Below the pieces are notes generated by a model. That model was not told the origin of the DNA. It saw only the letters and a list, made by a program, of their open reading frames with translations, and made no database searches. Position numbers and translations under genes: made by a program. Below, in pieces: positions 36,773-48,030 of a stretch of DNA of 64,000 bases. Source of the stretch: Sipunculus nudus. Its lineage: Eukaryota > Annelida > Sipuncula > Golfingiida > Sipunculidae. How positions within the stretch are numbered: the stretch's first letter is position 1; each line of letters opens with the position of its first letter. The DNA is taken from contig CM049308.1 of the NCBI GenBank assembly GCA_026874595.1, positions 42,973,327-43,037,326 on the forward strand, read 5' to 3'.

Positions 36773-38779
36773 CGGGTTAACTCGAAAATTCGAAACTTGT
36801 TTCGGTTCCGGGAAAACCGGTTCTGTATGATTTCACCTTGTATTTTTAAGTGGACGGTTTCGGTTTTAATAGAAAATATTGATAACATCGTAAATTATTT
36901 ATATTTATTAAATAAATAAATGATGAAAATTTTCTCAAAAGTTAGAGATCCATGCCTGGGCACTTTGAGACCAAGTGAGAGCATTATTAATTGTGACTGG
37001 CAAATATATATTCAATTATGATGAAAATAGACTGTTTCTCTGCGTCCTAATATGTCCACGTGTCAGTCGACATGGACGTACAGGATACATGCAGCTCATC
37101 TTTAGCTATACATGGTTAAAGTAGGGAATATTGAATTCAAAACACTTCCGAAAGAATGTTATATCTCAGTCATTGCTTATTTAACTCTAACAGGCATCAA
37201 CAGTGTCAATTAATAAAATAATTAATAAAACTGCACTACTTTGGCCCACCTCCGCCATCTGGACAGCATAATTATCGAGTGGACGGTTTTAGCGAAACCA
37301 AAACCGAAACCATCTCCGGAGATGGTTTCGCAGTTTCGCCAAAACCAGTTTTGGTTTCGCTATTAGTAAGTGAATGGTTTCGCTGAATCGAAACCGGTTT
37401 CACACTCTCGAGTGGGGCCGAATTAGCAATGGTTAAGATTTGACTAAAACCCGGACGTCGGATATTAAAATACACAGAAAAATACCCAAACATGGCACCG
37501 ACGTCTGATGACAAATAACGAGGGATTCTTTCATAAAGAAATGTCCACAAGGCGCAACAATTCAATAAAATCTTTTTATCAGGCTACCATATAAAAAATA
37601 ATAAATATATGGCATTATTCACAATTGATAACGCGTGAAAGAAGCTAGACTGATATCCCGCTCTATATTGGCTCTCAGAATAAGTTGAGAATAATGCCAT
37701 CCCAGCTCGAGCTCCACCGTGTGTTCGAGTAAGATACTAAACCTTCACGTGTAGACTGAAAATGGATGTCGAAAGTAAGAAGTCGTGGTATTTATTATTT
37801 ATTTTCTTTATTTTTCTCAAGTATAGGCGGACTGCATGTCTATAGACCATTATGAAATATAACATTTTGGTCTCTTCCTGAACTTTAAAAAAATATATTT
37901 ACATAATAACATACAGTTAACACAGAGACATTTAATCAAGTGAATAATAATAATTATTGATACTTGCAGTAACCCATATTCAGCTTCAGTTTTGTTTACT
38001 GAAGTCTGAAGGAAACAAACTGGAATTAGACAAATTATCGAAAATCAAACATGGAAAAAAATTCATAAAGATCATAAGACAGGAAATTTCTCATTTTAAT
38101 TGGCTATTTTAACAAAAGACATATATGATTGACATGTTTCCTGCTGTCACCATGGAACTTAATTGAACCTAACATTTCAGAGAGATTCACCAAAACCAAA
38201 CACTCTTGGCAGATAATTATCTTATATTGACAACTGATAGCCTATATGGTTCACCTACAGACAGACAACTACTAATATTTTAATATTCCTACATCATTGA
38301 TATTTTTACATTTTTACATTCTAATCGAATTATAGGATATCTGGTGGGCCACTTTGACAAACTACCTTATGTCTAATGAAGATCTTAAATATACAGATTG
38401 TGTGAATAATGAATTGTTAAAAGCAAAGCAACTGAAAATTGTATACAGATTATGCTTTATGTGATAATTAAAGTGCATAATGGATATTTGTCTGAAAGTT
38501 TAAACACAAGGCAGCATATAACTCTTCAGAAAAAGACATTTTATTATATAATGTTCCTGTGCATAAGGGTCCATCAGACCACTTCAACCAATGATTTTTC
38601 AAGTATATTCATAAGACTTCAACACTTAACATATTATTCTTCTCTAAACAATCCTTGCCTGGTCCATAGAACAGCAGCATTCTTATGTTTTCTATCAGCT
38701 TTTCAGAGTGGTCTCTATTTTCTCTGCTCGAGTCTCCTTCAGAAAGGCCGCAGTTATTCAGATTCTGGAGTTTTAGTAT

Positions 38780-39930
38780 CAGATTGTTAATTATTCAGGG
38801 TGGTACTTCTGAACCCCATAGCTCAGAGGATAATGGTAACAGAGACCTATTTTCAGGATTCCAAGATTTTTTTCCTGTACCTCCCTGGTCATCAAGTAAG
38901 AAGATTCTAGGTCCAATAAAACTGGAAAAAATAAAGGTGATGCCAACAGTCTGCAGGAACTGATGGAATACTCCATGATCAATATGCATGCACAGAATCA
39001 TGGTGATCAATGCAGTAGTTATTCAGATACTTGAGATTTTGTATCAAATTTTTATTATTCTGAGGGGTACTTACGAGACCCATAGCTCGGAGAATATGGG
39101 TAACAGAGACCTAATATCAGGTTTCCACAGGGACTTTTCATGGACCTCCTTTGATGTCAAGTGAGAAGATTCCAGGTCCATTGGTTACGATTTGTGCCCT
39201 GTTAACAGATGACAGCTTCTTTGAAGGTATCAAAAATAGAGAAAAAAATCCGTAAAAATTGTAAATATACAGATGGCGCCATAAGTTTGCAGGAACTGAT
39301 GGAACACTCCATGATCAATATTCATCCAAGAATCATGGTGATCAATGCAGTAGTTATTCAGATACTTGAGCTTTGTTTCAAATTTTTGATTATTCTGGGG
39401 GGTACATACAAGACCCATAGCGTGGAGAATATGGGTAACAGAGACCTAATTTCAGGTTTCCATGGAGATTTTTCATGGACCTCCTTGGATATCATGTGAG
39501 AAGATTCCAGGTACATGGTTACGATTTGTGCCCTGTTAACACATGACAGCTTTTAAAAGGTATCAAAAATACAGAAAATTCGTAAAAATTAAAAAATACA
39601 GGTAGCGCCACCAGTTTGCAGGAACTGATGGAACACTCCATGATCAATATTCAAACAAAGAATCATGGTGATCAATGCAGTAGTAATTCAGATACTTGAG
39701 CTTTTGTATCAATTTTTTTATTATTCTGTGGGGTACTTACGAGACTCATAGCTTGGAGAATATTGGTAACAGAGACCTAATTTCAGGTTTCCATGGAGAT
39801 TTTTCATGGACCTCCCTGGATATCAGGTGAGAAGATACCAGGTCCAGCGGTTACGATTTGTGCCCTGTTAACACATGACAACTTCTTTGAAGGTATCAAA
39901 AATACAGAAAAAAAATCGTAAAAATTTAAA
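38780..39930 (-). repeat. Family A ~337-bp satellite inside the Helentron leader
   Basis: Three to four units on the minus strand share the phrase TGCAGGAACTGATGGAACAC (near 38951, 39288 and 39617) and a diverged GGTGGCGCCACC box. The unit is the same as the one forming the core of the element at 54751-59221, there on the plus strand. A partial unit resumes at 43566 on the other side of the nested element at 39931-43565. Confidence 0.85.
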
Positions 39931-42900
39931 CAAGGCCTACAGGCCTAATGCGAACCTGTGCATTGTGAAATACACCAGGTATAATGCTTCAATGCTGGAC
40001 CATTACTTCTCATGTATATGAACAATGCAGGTACTAAAAATTTTGAATGAGAAACAATTACACAAACATCACTGCTGAAATTCTGGCATGGGTGCACACA
40101 ACACAACTAGGGACCCATGGGTCTCAACGCTCTGCTGAATTTGTCTATAAGGATATTTTTAAAGAAATTTTTCAGAATGACAGTCCTGTGACCTTAACCA
40201 ATGACCTTGTGACCAAAAAATCTTAGAACTTAATATCCTTGAACTTGCAGCATTAGGATTATTGTAACAATCTTTTAAAAAGTGACCTTGACCTCTGACC
40301 AGATAACCTCAAATTCTACAGGTTTCCTTACTTTAGGCAAGTAAGCCATGTGGGAACGTTGGAAAGTTCAGGATAAAAAGTTTGATTTACAGTGCATTTA
40401 CAATCTTTTTAAAGATGTGGCTCCTGTGACCTTCAACTTAGATCGCTGGAACCTGGTAATCAAAATGAATCTACTTATGTGGTTGGTCATTATTAAATCA
40501 AGTTTGAAGCCAGTTTATTTTTAGTAAATAAATAGAAAAATATTTGTTAAAATAGAAAAAAATACAGGTATCGCAACCACGTTTCAGGAACTGACAAAAT
40601 TAGTCATGGTCAATAATCAAGGCAAGATTCATGACAAACCATGCATCAATTATTAAGATATTGGAGATTTTGTATCAAATTTCTTACTATATTTTGGGGG
40701 GTACTTTCAAGCCCCGTAGCTCAAAGGATATAGGTCGCAGTGACCTACTTTCAGGTTTCCAAGGAGACCTCCCTGGATTATCACTCAGAAGTTTCTAGGA
40801 CCAGCTGTTACGATTAGTGCCCTGCTAACGGACGGCCGTATATCCGTATGGACGACGGACAAAGCGCCATTCCTACACCTCAGTTGACTTACAGTCAGCT
40901 GAGCTAAAAATGATTGTAGCTGGCACCACCAGTCTTGTATACAACAAAGCTATCAGAGATATATACATATGCCCAAGTTCAGACTGATATATCAAAGCTC
41001 TCCTGAGAAATAAGCAGGGACTCACAGTGCAAAAAATATTGTAGGTGGCACCACTAGTCTTGTATACGACAAAGCTATTCGATAGGTATAAATATGCCCA
41101 ATTTCAGGATGATATATCAAATTCCTCTATAGAAATAAGCAGGCACAAAAGTCACACATTGTGCAAAAGTCATTGTAGGTGGTGACACCTGTCTTGTGAA
41201 CGAGAAACCCATCAAAGACGCATAGACAGGTTAAAATATCAGGCCAATACATCAAACTTACCTTAAGTCTGATGCATGGGGCTGACCACGCTTAGGTGAG
41301 AAAGGCAGTTGCCCCGAGTGAACTGTTACAAATTTGCTTGCTCAGGCTACTGCACTGAGTGAACTCATGACCTGCACCTGGCTAGACTGGCGAACTTTTG
41401 ACCTGTACCTGGCTACACTGAGTGAACTCTTGACCTGTTGCCTAATCTGACACAGTTGGCAGTCTGCCAAAGCTATAAATAGACTGGCTCCACATGCAGC
41501 CCTGAGAGGCATGACAGCCATGAGGTGATCACATGGTGCCCATGAGGTGTTCACATGTCACCCATGAGGGGATCACATGCCTTGTGCTTAACTGCAACTT
41601 TGACCTATATCTGGCTGCACTGAATGAACTCTTGATCTATTGCCAAATCTGAAACAGTTGGCAGTTTCTTAACCTATTTAAATATACAGACACAATCTCA
41701 GCCTGTTGGCAAATCTGTTTACACATACTGAAAGACTTTGGCTAAAATGCATTTTTCAAGCTGACATATTCATAATCTTTTTATCAAAATATCTAGAATA
41801 ATAAAAGATGCAGTTTTTTCATAAATAAGCTGAATCCCACAACATTTGATATATGACAGATTATTGCATAAAATCTGGGGATGGTAGTTCCTGCTATTCT
41901 GAGAAATTATGGGTTAATGTACAGATGACCAATGACCCCCGTGCAAAAAAAGGTCAATGCAATTGACCACCAATACCTGAATTTCATATATGGCTCATGT
42001 GACCAACACTGGCAGAAAATTTGGTGATGATAGCTCCGGCCATTTCTGAGATTGTCATTTTAGTATGCTTTTTGGGACAGATGACTAAGTTCAACTTCCT
42101 GTAATTCGGCAAAAATTCACTGAACTTGAACCTTTTGAACAAACTTGAGAGAGATGATATAAAAGATTATTTCTGTGAAATATTGAACAAATTGGCTTGA
42201 CCGTTTCGGAGGAGAAGATTTTTTAAAGTTTTAGCTTTTTCTCTATAAAATCTGACAAAATGCAGATTTTTTTCAGATGGCTAATGTTTTGCATTAAATT
42301 TCATGATGCTAGCTCCAGTCAATCCAATAGTATGAGTTAACGTATACCTGTGATTGTAAACATTGCCTGGCATGAGTAATATCTAAAATCATAAATCTAC
42401 ATTTTTTAAAAGTTTTAAAAAAACATTCTTGTCAACATTAACCAAAGATAACCTGAAATCTAAATGTCTGGAGGCATGATGTAACGGATGCTGAAAAACT
42501 GGTTCCAGGCTAGATGTATCTGCTACACACAGCTAACATATATGGTAAAATGACTCAATTCAATCTTTATTATTCAGCCAAAATTCATTCTTCAGAACCA
42601 TAAAAGACAATTATTATAAGAATTATTCCGGGGATTGTTCTTGTAAAATTTTAAACAAATTGGCCTCAGTGGCGTCAGTCAAAAAACGTTTTGCAGGTTT
42701 ATAACTCATATGGAAAAAAGCAAAATGGCTAGTTAAGCTTCCCATAACTCAGCCAAAAATCACTGAACCAAAACCATTTGAACAAACTTGAATTATCAAC
42801 ATCTAAGGATAATTAATGTGTGAGATTAAAGAATTTGGCCCAGTAGTTTTTGAGAAGAAGATCTTTGTAGCCACTGAGCTAAAATGGGCTGTTATGGCAT

Positions 42901-43565
42901 TTGACTAAATTCAACTTCCCATAACTCAGCCAAAAGTCACTGAACTGAGACCATTTGAACAAACTTCAGAAAGCACTACCCAAGGATCATTTCTGTGCGA
43001 TATTAAACAATTTGGCCATATTGTTTCAGAGAAGTTTTTTGTAGCTGTCAGTTTGATATGGGCACTGATGACCCCCGTACAAAAAAGGCCGATGCAGGTG
43101 GCGCCACCAATACCTCAATTTCAGATATGACTCATGTCACCAATATTAGCATAAAATTTGGTGATGATAGCTCCAGCCGTTTCTAAGATTGTAATTTTAG
43201 TATGATTTTTTGGACAGATGACTTAGTTCAACTAGCTGTAACTCGGCCAAAAATCACCGAACTTAAACCATTCAAACAAACTTGAGAGAGATTGTTCCAG
43301 GGATCATTTCTGTGAAATATTGGACAATTTGGCTGAACAGTTTCGGAGAAGAAGATTTTTAAAGCTTTTTTAGCTTTTTCCCTATAAAATCTAAGAAAAT
43401 GCAGTTAGCAAAAAAATAAGCAAAATCCGTTAGAGTTTCTTAGATGACTTATTTTTTGCATAAAATTTCGTGATGCTAACTCTTGCCGTTTTTAAGATAG
43501 TATAGGTTAACGTACAGACGACGGACGACGCCACACCATCGCATAAGCTCACAGGTTCGCTAAAA
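39931..43565 (-). mobile_element. Helentron-like non-autonomous element, family C, copy 1
   Basis: On the minus strand it starts TTTTA then GCGAACCTGTG (complement of 43550-43560), followed by a GGCGTCGTCCGTCGTC tract. It ends with CACAGGTTCGC (complement of 39950-39960), a hairpin AGGCCTGTAGGCCT (39933-39946) and CCTTG next to T. This is the family A plan with different sequences. Its core has diverged satellites, including one exact GGTGGCGCCACC (43097-43108), a ~130-bp repeat at 40911-41200, and a unit with CATAACTCAGCCAAAA. It lies within the Helentron's ~337-bp array, although about 200 bp of the interrupted unit is missing at the junction. It contains the element at 40107-40910. No coding capacity. 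Confidence 0.68.
40107..40910 (-). mobile_element. Short family A element nested in family C
   Basis: Both family A ends are present about 804 bp apart. The 5' end is AGCTCAGCTGACT (complement of 40893-40905) with a T-run. The 3' end has a GACCCATGGGTC palindrome (40112-40123) and terminal CTAG (40107-40110) next to T. The interior is unique non-coding sequence plus one partial satellite unit near 40577-40800. Confidence 0.75.
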
Positions 43566-43753
43566 TATTGGTAACAGAGACCTAATTTCAGGTTTGCAAG
43601 GAGATTTTTCATGGACCTCCCTGGATGTCAAGTGAGAAGATTCCAGGTCCAGCGGTTACGATTTGTGCCCTGTTAACGGACGGCCGGACGGACGACGGAC
43701 AAAGGGTGATCGCTATAGCTCAGATGACTTTCAGTCAGCTGAGCTAAAAAAAA

Positions 43754-44383
43754 CTCTTGTGTGAAAATCCTGATTCTGTTGGTTTATTGCAGTATGTCTC
43801 AGATTTTTGCCCTAAACTTCACAATGCTTGTGAGATTGCCAATTCTAATCTAAAATCTGCACAAAGTAAAATGAAAACGAAGTATGACAAGCACACTGTA
43901 AGCAGGACGTTTGAGCCTGGTGAAAAGGTCCTTGCCTTACTACCCATCCCAGGCAGACCTCTGCAAGCTAGGTATTTTGGTCCTTATATAGTTGACAAGA
44001 AAATCATTGATTTAAATTATATACTGTTAACACTAGATAGGCGTAAGAAAAAACAACTGTGCCATGTTAACATGTTGAAACCATATTATGACAGAAACAG
44101 CACATCAGGTGTTGTATATAATGTTACTGCTGTTAATTGTGTAAAAACTGACCCTGACCCAGTTAGAGTAGATACTGATTGTAAGTGTGATGTAGACCTT
44201 CAGTGTGGAATAGTACCACTTAAAAACTTTCACACCTTACCGCACAACAACAACAAGACCTCAAGAACCTGCTGCAGAATAATGAACATTTGTTTAGTGA
44301 CATTCAAACGCGAGCAGACATCTTGTGCCATAACATCGATGTTGGCGAAGCAAGCGCAGTCAAGCAGCATCATTATAGACTAA
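43754..44383 (+). pseudogene. Integrase C-terminal part of the Gmr1-like element (resumes after the Helentron)
   Basis: The open frame resumes with the residues expected after the catalytic core: a helical block (YVSDFCPKLHNACEIAN, SAQSKMKTKYDKHTV), then the GPY/F-type region FEPGEKVLALLPIP, LQARYFGPYIVDKK, and LCHVNMLKPYY. This DNA-binding C-terminal domain carries the GPY motif found in Ty3/gypsy integrases. It stays open for about 208 codons, longer than most pieces of this element. Taken alone it looks like a free-standing gene, but it is the other half of the integrase at 26091-27109. The reverse transcriptase follows it directly. Confidence 0.88.
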
Positions 44384-44399
44384 ATCCGGTATCTACAAG

Positions 44400-46490
44400 G
44401 TGAGGTTTAATATTTGCTGGACAATGATTTTATTGAACCAAGTAACAGTAACTGGAGTTCACCATGTATTCTTGTGCCAAAACCTGATGGAAGTTACCGT
44501 ATTTACTTAGAAACTGAACTCTGTCACCAAGACTGACACTTTCCGATTCCGAGGATCGATAATTGTATTGATAGAGTCGGTAGCTCCAGATATGTCTCCA
44601 AGTTTGACTTAATAAAAGGACTCTGGCAAGTTCCGCTGACAGAACGAGCGAAAGGAATGTCCGCATTAGTGCCGCCGCAAGGATTGTAAAAGTATAAATT
44701 TATGCCGTTTGGCATGAAGAACTCGCCAGCCACATTCGAGCGCCTTGTCCATATGGTTGTCAGGGTGTTCAGGGCTGCGACGCGTAGATTGATGACCTCA
44801 TCATGTACAGCACCACCTGGGAGAAACATCTGCAAATTCTTCGGGACCTCTTCAAAAGACTCGGCGAAGCACGTCTGACCATCAACTCAGTAAAATCTGA
44901 GTTTTGTCATGCACAAGTAATATTTTGGGTCATATTGTAGGGCAGGGTCAAGTTAAACCTGTTGATGCTAAAATAAGTACTATTTCTGCATTTCCTAGAC
45001 CAGAAAACAAAAAGCAAATAATGCGTTTTCTTGGTATGGTTGGATACTAGTGGTGGGCCGATCATCGAGTTTTTTCGAAAGTCAGTCGGTTTGCTGCAAC
45101 CTTCAAGCGCTCGATTACGAAAGGCAACTATCGATTACATCATACTCATGATTGTTTTTACCAGAATGTCTATAAGTTATAGGCAAAAATTACTCTTCCA
45201 TTTTTTACACATTCCGCGCTTCATATAATGAGTCTGTGTTCCCAAATAACCTCCGTATATAACTGAGTATGACACTACAGATGCGAGAACGGAGGACTTA
45301 TTAAACCTCTGTGAACTGGCAGGGAGCTGCAGAATTGGCGGAGAGTTTTCTAACAAGATGTTCATTGCAAAATATGGGCGATATGGCGTAAAAATGGTCC
45401 ATAATGCTCCAGGTCTATGCCAATTTTGCAAGATTCTCTTAGAAATAATCTTCTCAACTGATGTCAGGTGCCGCTGCCGCATGAGTAATTATATTTTTAG
45501 CTTTCAATTACTAATTTTTTAATTTTTACCAAAATTTATGTGGGCCCGTAATTTTTCTGGCAGGCTTGTCAAACCAGTATGCATGTCGGCAGTCATAATA
45601 ATTGTTATAAAATGAAAATCCAGGTAGTGAAGTTAAAATGATACGCCGGAGTATTCATGAGGGCCAGCAAGTAGATGTCCTGGACTGTGATTTAATTATT
45701 GATTACTATAATTAATTAAAATGAAACTTTGAATAGCATATCTTAGTGATAAAAGGAAAATATGAAAAAGGCAAAAACTTCTTTTCGTCAGGTAGAATTA
45801 CTAAGACATGCGGGCTGGGTTAAGAGAGTACAGTTCCACAGATAATTGCACATTTCTTTATATTTGTCTGAACCGATTAATAATCGATCGTCGATCGGTT
45901 TGCCCAAACCGATGATCGATTATGAAAAAGGAACCGACTCCCACCACTATTGGATACTACAGGAAGTTTTGTCCAAATGTTTCTGCTGTAGCTGAACTTT
46001 TAACTAATTTGTTAAAGAAGAAATAAAAGTTTGTATGGAATGTTCAGTGTGAAAATGCATTTCAGAATTTGAAGTACCCCAATTTTGGAGGCTTCTGACT
46101 TTTCCGTTAGCTGTAGATGCTAGTGATACTGTGTGTGCTGTGTAGTTACAAGAGACAGTGATGGCATAGATCATCCAATTTGTTATTTTTCAAGAAAGTT
46201 TAATGCAAACCAGATAAACTACTCCACTATAAGAATGTTTGGCTTTGATTTTGGCATTGTAACATTTTGAAGTTTATGTTACTTCATCTGTCAAGCCTAA
46301 CATTGTGTTCAGTTATCACAATCCCCTCACGTTCATGAACAAGTAAAAGTGTAAAAATCAAAGATTGTTGAGATGGATTTTGTTTTTACAGAATTACAAT
46401 CTTGAAATTAGACACATTAAAGGGAAAGACGATGTACTTGCTGATTGCTTATCGAGATGTTTATGAAATGTTGTAAACGAGATGTTTATG
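44400..46490 (+). pseudogene. Reverse transcriptase and RNase H of the Gmr1-like element
   Basis: Blocks seen in order are SNWSSPCILVPKPDGSYR, SKFDLIKGLWQVPLTERAK and FMPFGMKNSPATFERL. The catalytic box has its Tyr replaced by a stop (TAG 44785-44787), followed by Ile-Asp-Asp (44788-44796) and LIMYSTTWEKHL. At 45040 the text is interrupted by the hAT element and resumes at 45958. RNase H-like blocks (HPICYFSRKFN, a NPLTF-like region, a C-terminal IKGKDxxLADCLS-like end) are spread over several frames at 46060-46470. Position after the integrase is the reverse of the usual gypsy order. The many stops mean it is inactive. Confidence 0.87.
45048..45949. mobile_element. Non-autonomous hAT-type DNA transposon in the reverse transcriptase
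   Basis: The ends are inverted repeats TAGTGGTGGG (45048-45057 and complement of 45940-45949), followed by looser similarity rich in ATCGAT. It is flanked by a perfect 8-bp direct duplication TTGGATAC (45040-45047 and 45950-45957). An 8-bp duplication and TAGNGGTGGG-like ends are typical of hAT elements. Length is 902 bp. No transposase frame is recognised. The host frame is back in register after one copy of the duplication. Confidence 0.9.
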
Positions 46491-46584
46491 AAATTTTGTA
46501 AATAAGATGTTTTTGAAATGTTGTAAAAAATTTAACGATTGTGATCGCAAAAGAAATTTTTTAAAGGAAACTTTTTTTTTCTTA

Positions 46585-46596
46585 CAGGAGGGGGAG
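46585..46596 (+). other. Polypurine tract
   Basis: AGGAGGGGGAG directly precedes the TGTTA of the 3' LTR, the usual position of the plus-strand primer in LTR retrotransposons. Confidence 0.85.
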
Positions 46597-47329
46597 TGTT
46601 ACAGGTTTCTGTTTTATTGTGCGCAGGAGTGTTACATGTGTCTGTTGACATTCTGGTTCGTGTAGCATAGGCATTGTTCGTTGCTATGGTGACCTAGCTT
46701 GTTGGGCGCTGGCTCGCGAGTGGAGTCTGAAGCGTAGAGACACGGCGTTCTTTTTTGTTCTAGAGGTTTCAGGTCTGTTCATGTGCGTGTGTTTTGTTCT
46801 TTTGAATTTTCCATTTCTAGAATTTTCGGGTGAGAAGCTATAAATTAGGGGCTGTGTTTAGAGCCGGCAGAAAGGAAAATACCACCGAGCACTATGAGTG
46901 TTACTTTCTCGTCAGTTTTGGGACCTTACCGATAATTGCAGTGGTGTCAGATTTTAAACAGATTTAATACGGACTGTCTGCAGTTTGCCCTTGGATTATT
47001 ACTATTTACGTGGATTATTGATGTTAAAGGACTCTTGTTGAGCTGTGACAGTGGTGGTATCCGGAAATCAAAGCCTAGGATCCGGACACTCTGGTACTAT
47101 ACATTTTATTGTTATACTGTGCAATTGTATTGATTTAGTGAATTGTAATGTTAGGATTGTTCTAAGAATAAATTATAATTGTTTGTTGACAAAAAACCAC
47201 TGACTTCTTTATTCATTCCCCTAGACATTTCACGCTGCCTAGTGTTACAGAATCTGATTTTTATTATCTCCGTACTAAAATTTGTGCTCCTCACGACTGC
47301 GTGATCTGTTGTTATAAGGTTCCGTAACA
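46597..47329 (+). repeat. 3' LTR of the Gmr1-like element
   Basis: It runs from TGTTACAGG to CCGTAACA and is followed by the CTAG duplication. It has the TATA box (46839-46844) and the full-length form of the LTR, including the block at 47061-47182 missing from the 5' LTR. Point differences and small indels between the LTRs indicate an old insertion. Confidence 0.92.
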
Positions 47330-47333
47330 CTAG

Positions 47334-48030
47334 GTCTGAGGAACGCATTATAAGACCCAGTGAGGATGCAAATATTCTCGTCATTTTCACGTCTCATGGC
47401 CTACAGGTACACTGTCAATCAACATTACCTAGACAAATCGTTACCATATTTAGTGTAATTTCTAACAACACCAAACATGAGCGAAAAAAAAGATCCCTTT
47501 TTTACCCAACATATTGGTAAACCCCTCCACGTTTGTTAAATTTCTGACCGCATGAATACAAGCATGGCTCGCACGTATGCAGCCAACTTGAACGCGATAC
47601 AGGACATGATTCGTTACCAATGAGACGGGGTTTCAGTTTGGGTTGTGAGTTGACATGTATTCTCTTGTGTTAATTCACCATTCGTAGCATAATGTGAAGA
47701 TGATGGGCTGTTTACCACAATATGAATGAAACATGATGGAAGACCACTGCAATGCATTCCTGGGAATTTCACCAGCCCAATTATCATTACCTACTGCGTC
47801 GGGTGGTCACGGCTACTCAGTAGGCGACTGCCATGCCAAAGAGTCTTCTGCCACACATGAAAAACGTAACACAACATATCTAAAAACACTTGCAATAGAA
47901 AAATTAAAAAAAGACCTTAATCATGGTCACAGGAGTGGTACTGTTACAGCATTTATTAGTCTACAGATAAAATAGCAAGGTTATCACTCTAATCTTTTTA
48001 GTCTTTCTTTATCAAATACCACATGAACAA
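47334..48030. other. Unassigned DNA right of the LTR element
   Basis: This is the original flank of the retrotransposon. An 80-codon open frame at 47733-47975 resembles nothing I recognise. No repeat unit seen. Confidence 0.5.

Larger units (their letters stand above)
34401..38779 (-). other. Helentron 5' leader, non-coding part
   Basis: Upstream of the protease ATG lies about 4.4 kb without a plausible gene. It holds a T-rich low-complexity stretch (TTTTTATCTGGTTT type, 34670-34840), the satellite at 34940-35520, a poly(T) run of about 24 bases at 36160-36183, the fold-back element at 36213-36772, and a GAAACC-rich stretch at 36780-37400 with a perfect 24-nt palindrome at 37306-37329. Promoters for the Helentron ORF would be expected here, but none is clear. 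Confidence 0.5.
27110..43750 (-). mobile_element. Autonomous-type Helentron (rolling-circle transposon), family A
   Basis: This minus-strand insertion splits the integrase of the Gmr1-like element, so its ends are well fixed. The 5' end (right side) is a T-run, AGCTCAGCTGACT (complement of 43733-43745), its partner arm and a GTCCGTCC tract. The 3' end (left side) has CAGCTGAGCG, a perfect 14-nt palindrome TGGCCCATGGGCCA (27114-27127) and terminal CTAG next to T. It inserted between two A/T-run bases without target duplication. The coding region is 34400 down to about 27660: cysteine protease, Lys/Arg repeats, N-terminal domain, HUH Rep, helicase, endonuclease. A leader of about 9.3 kb upstream holds satellites and nested elements (39931-43565 and 40107-40910). 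Rep-helicase plus a C-terminal endonuclease defines Helentrons. Stops and frameshifts make this copy inactive. Confidence 0.88.
23252..47333 (+). mobile_element. Gmr1-like LTR retrotransposon, interrupted by a Helentron and a hAT element
   Basis: The element is bounded by LTRs starting TGTTA and ending TAACA, and by a 4-bp direct duplication CTAG (23252-23255 and 47330-47333). Inside are, in order, gag with a zinc knuckle, an aspartic protease, integrase, reverse transcriptase and RNase H, all on the plus strand and all decayed. Integrase before reverse transcriptase is the Ty1/copia order, but the integrase and reverse transcriptase text is of the Ty3/gypsy kind. That combination defines the Gmr1-like group, whose gag is the proposed source of the vertebrate SCAN domain. 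Without its two insertions the element would be about 6.5 kb. No envelope gene is seen. Confidence 0.88.

Noticed and set aside
41342-41554. A small Ala/Leu-rich ORF at 41.4 kb
   Set aside because: It lies in short direct repeats (TTGACCTGTACCTGGCTACAC type) within the family C element, with no domain.
43757-44383. A free-standing 208-codon host gene
   Set aside because: Its blocks are the C-terminal part of a Ty3/gypsy-type integrase whose first half lies at 26091-27109.
45177-45482. Transposase inside the hAT-type element
   Set aside because: The 101-codon frame shows no hAT dimerisation or catalytic motifs that I can recognise.
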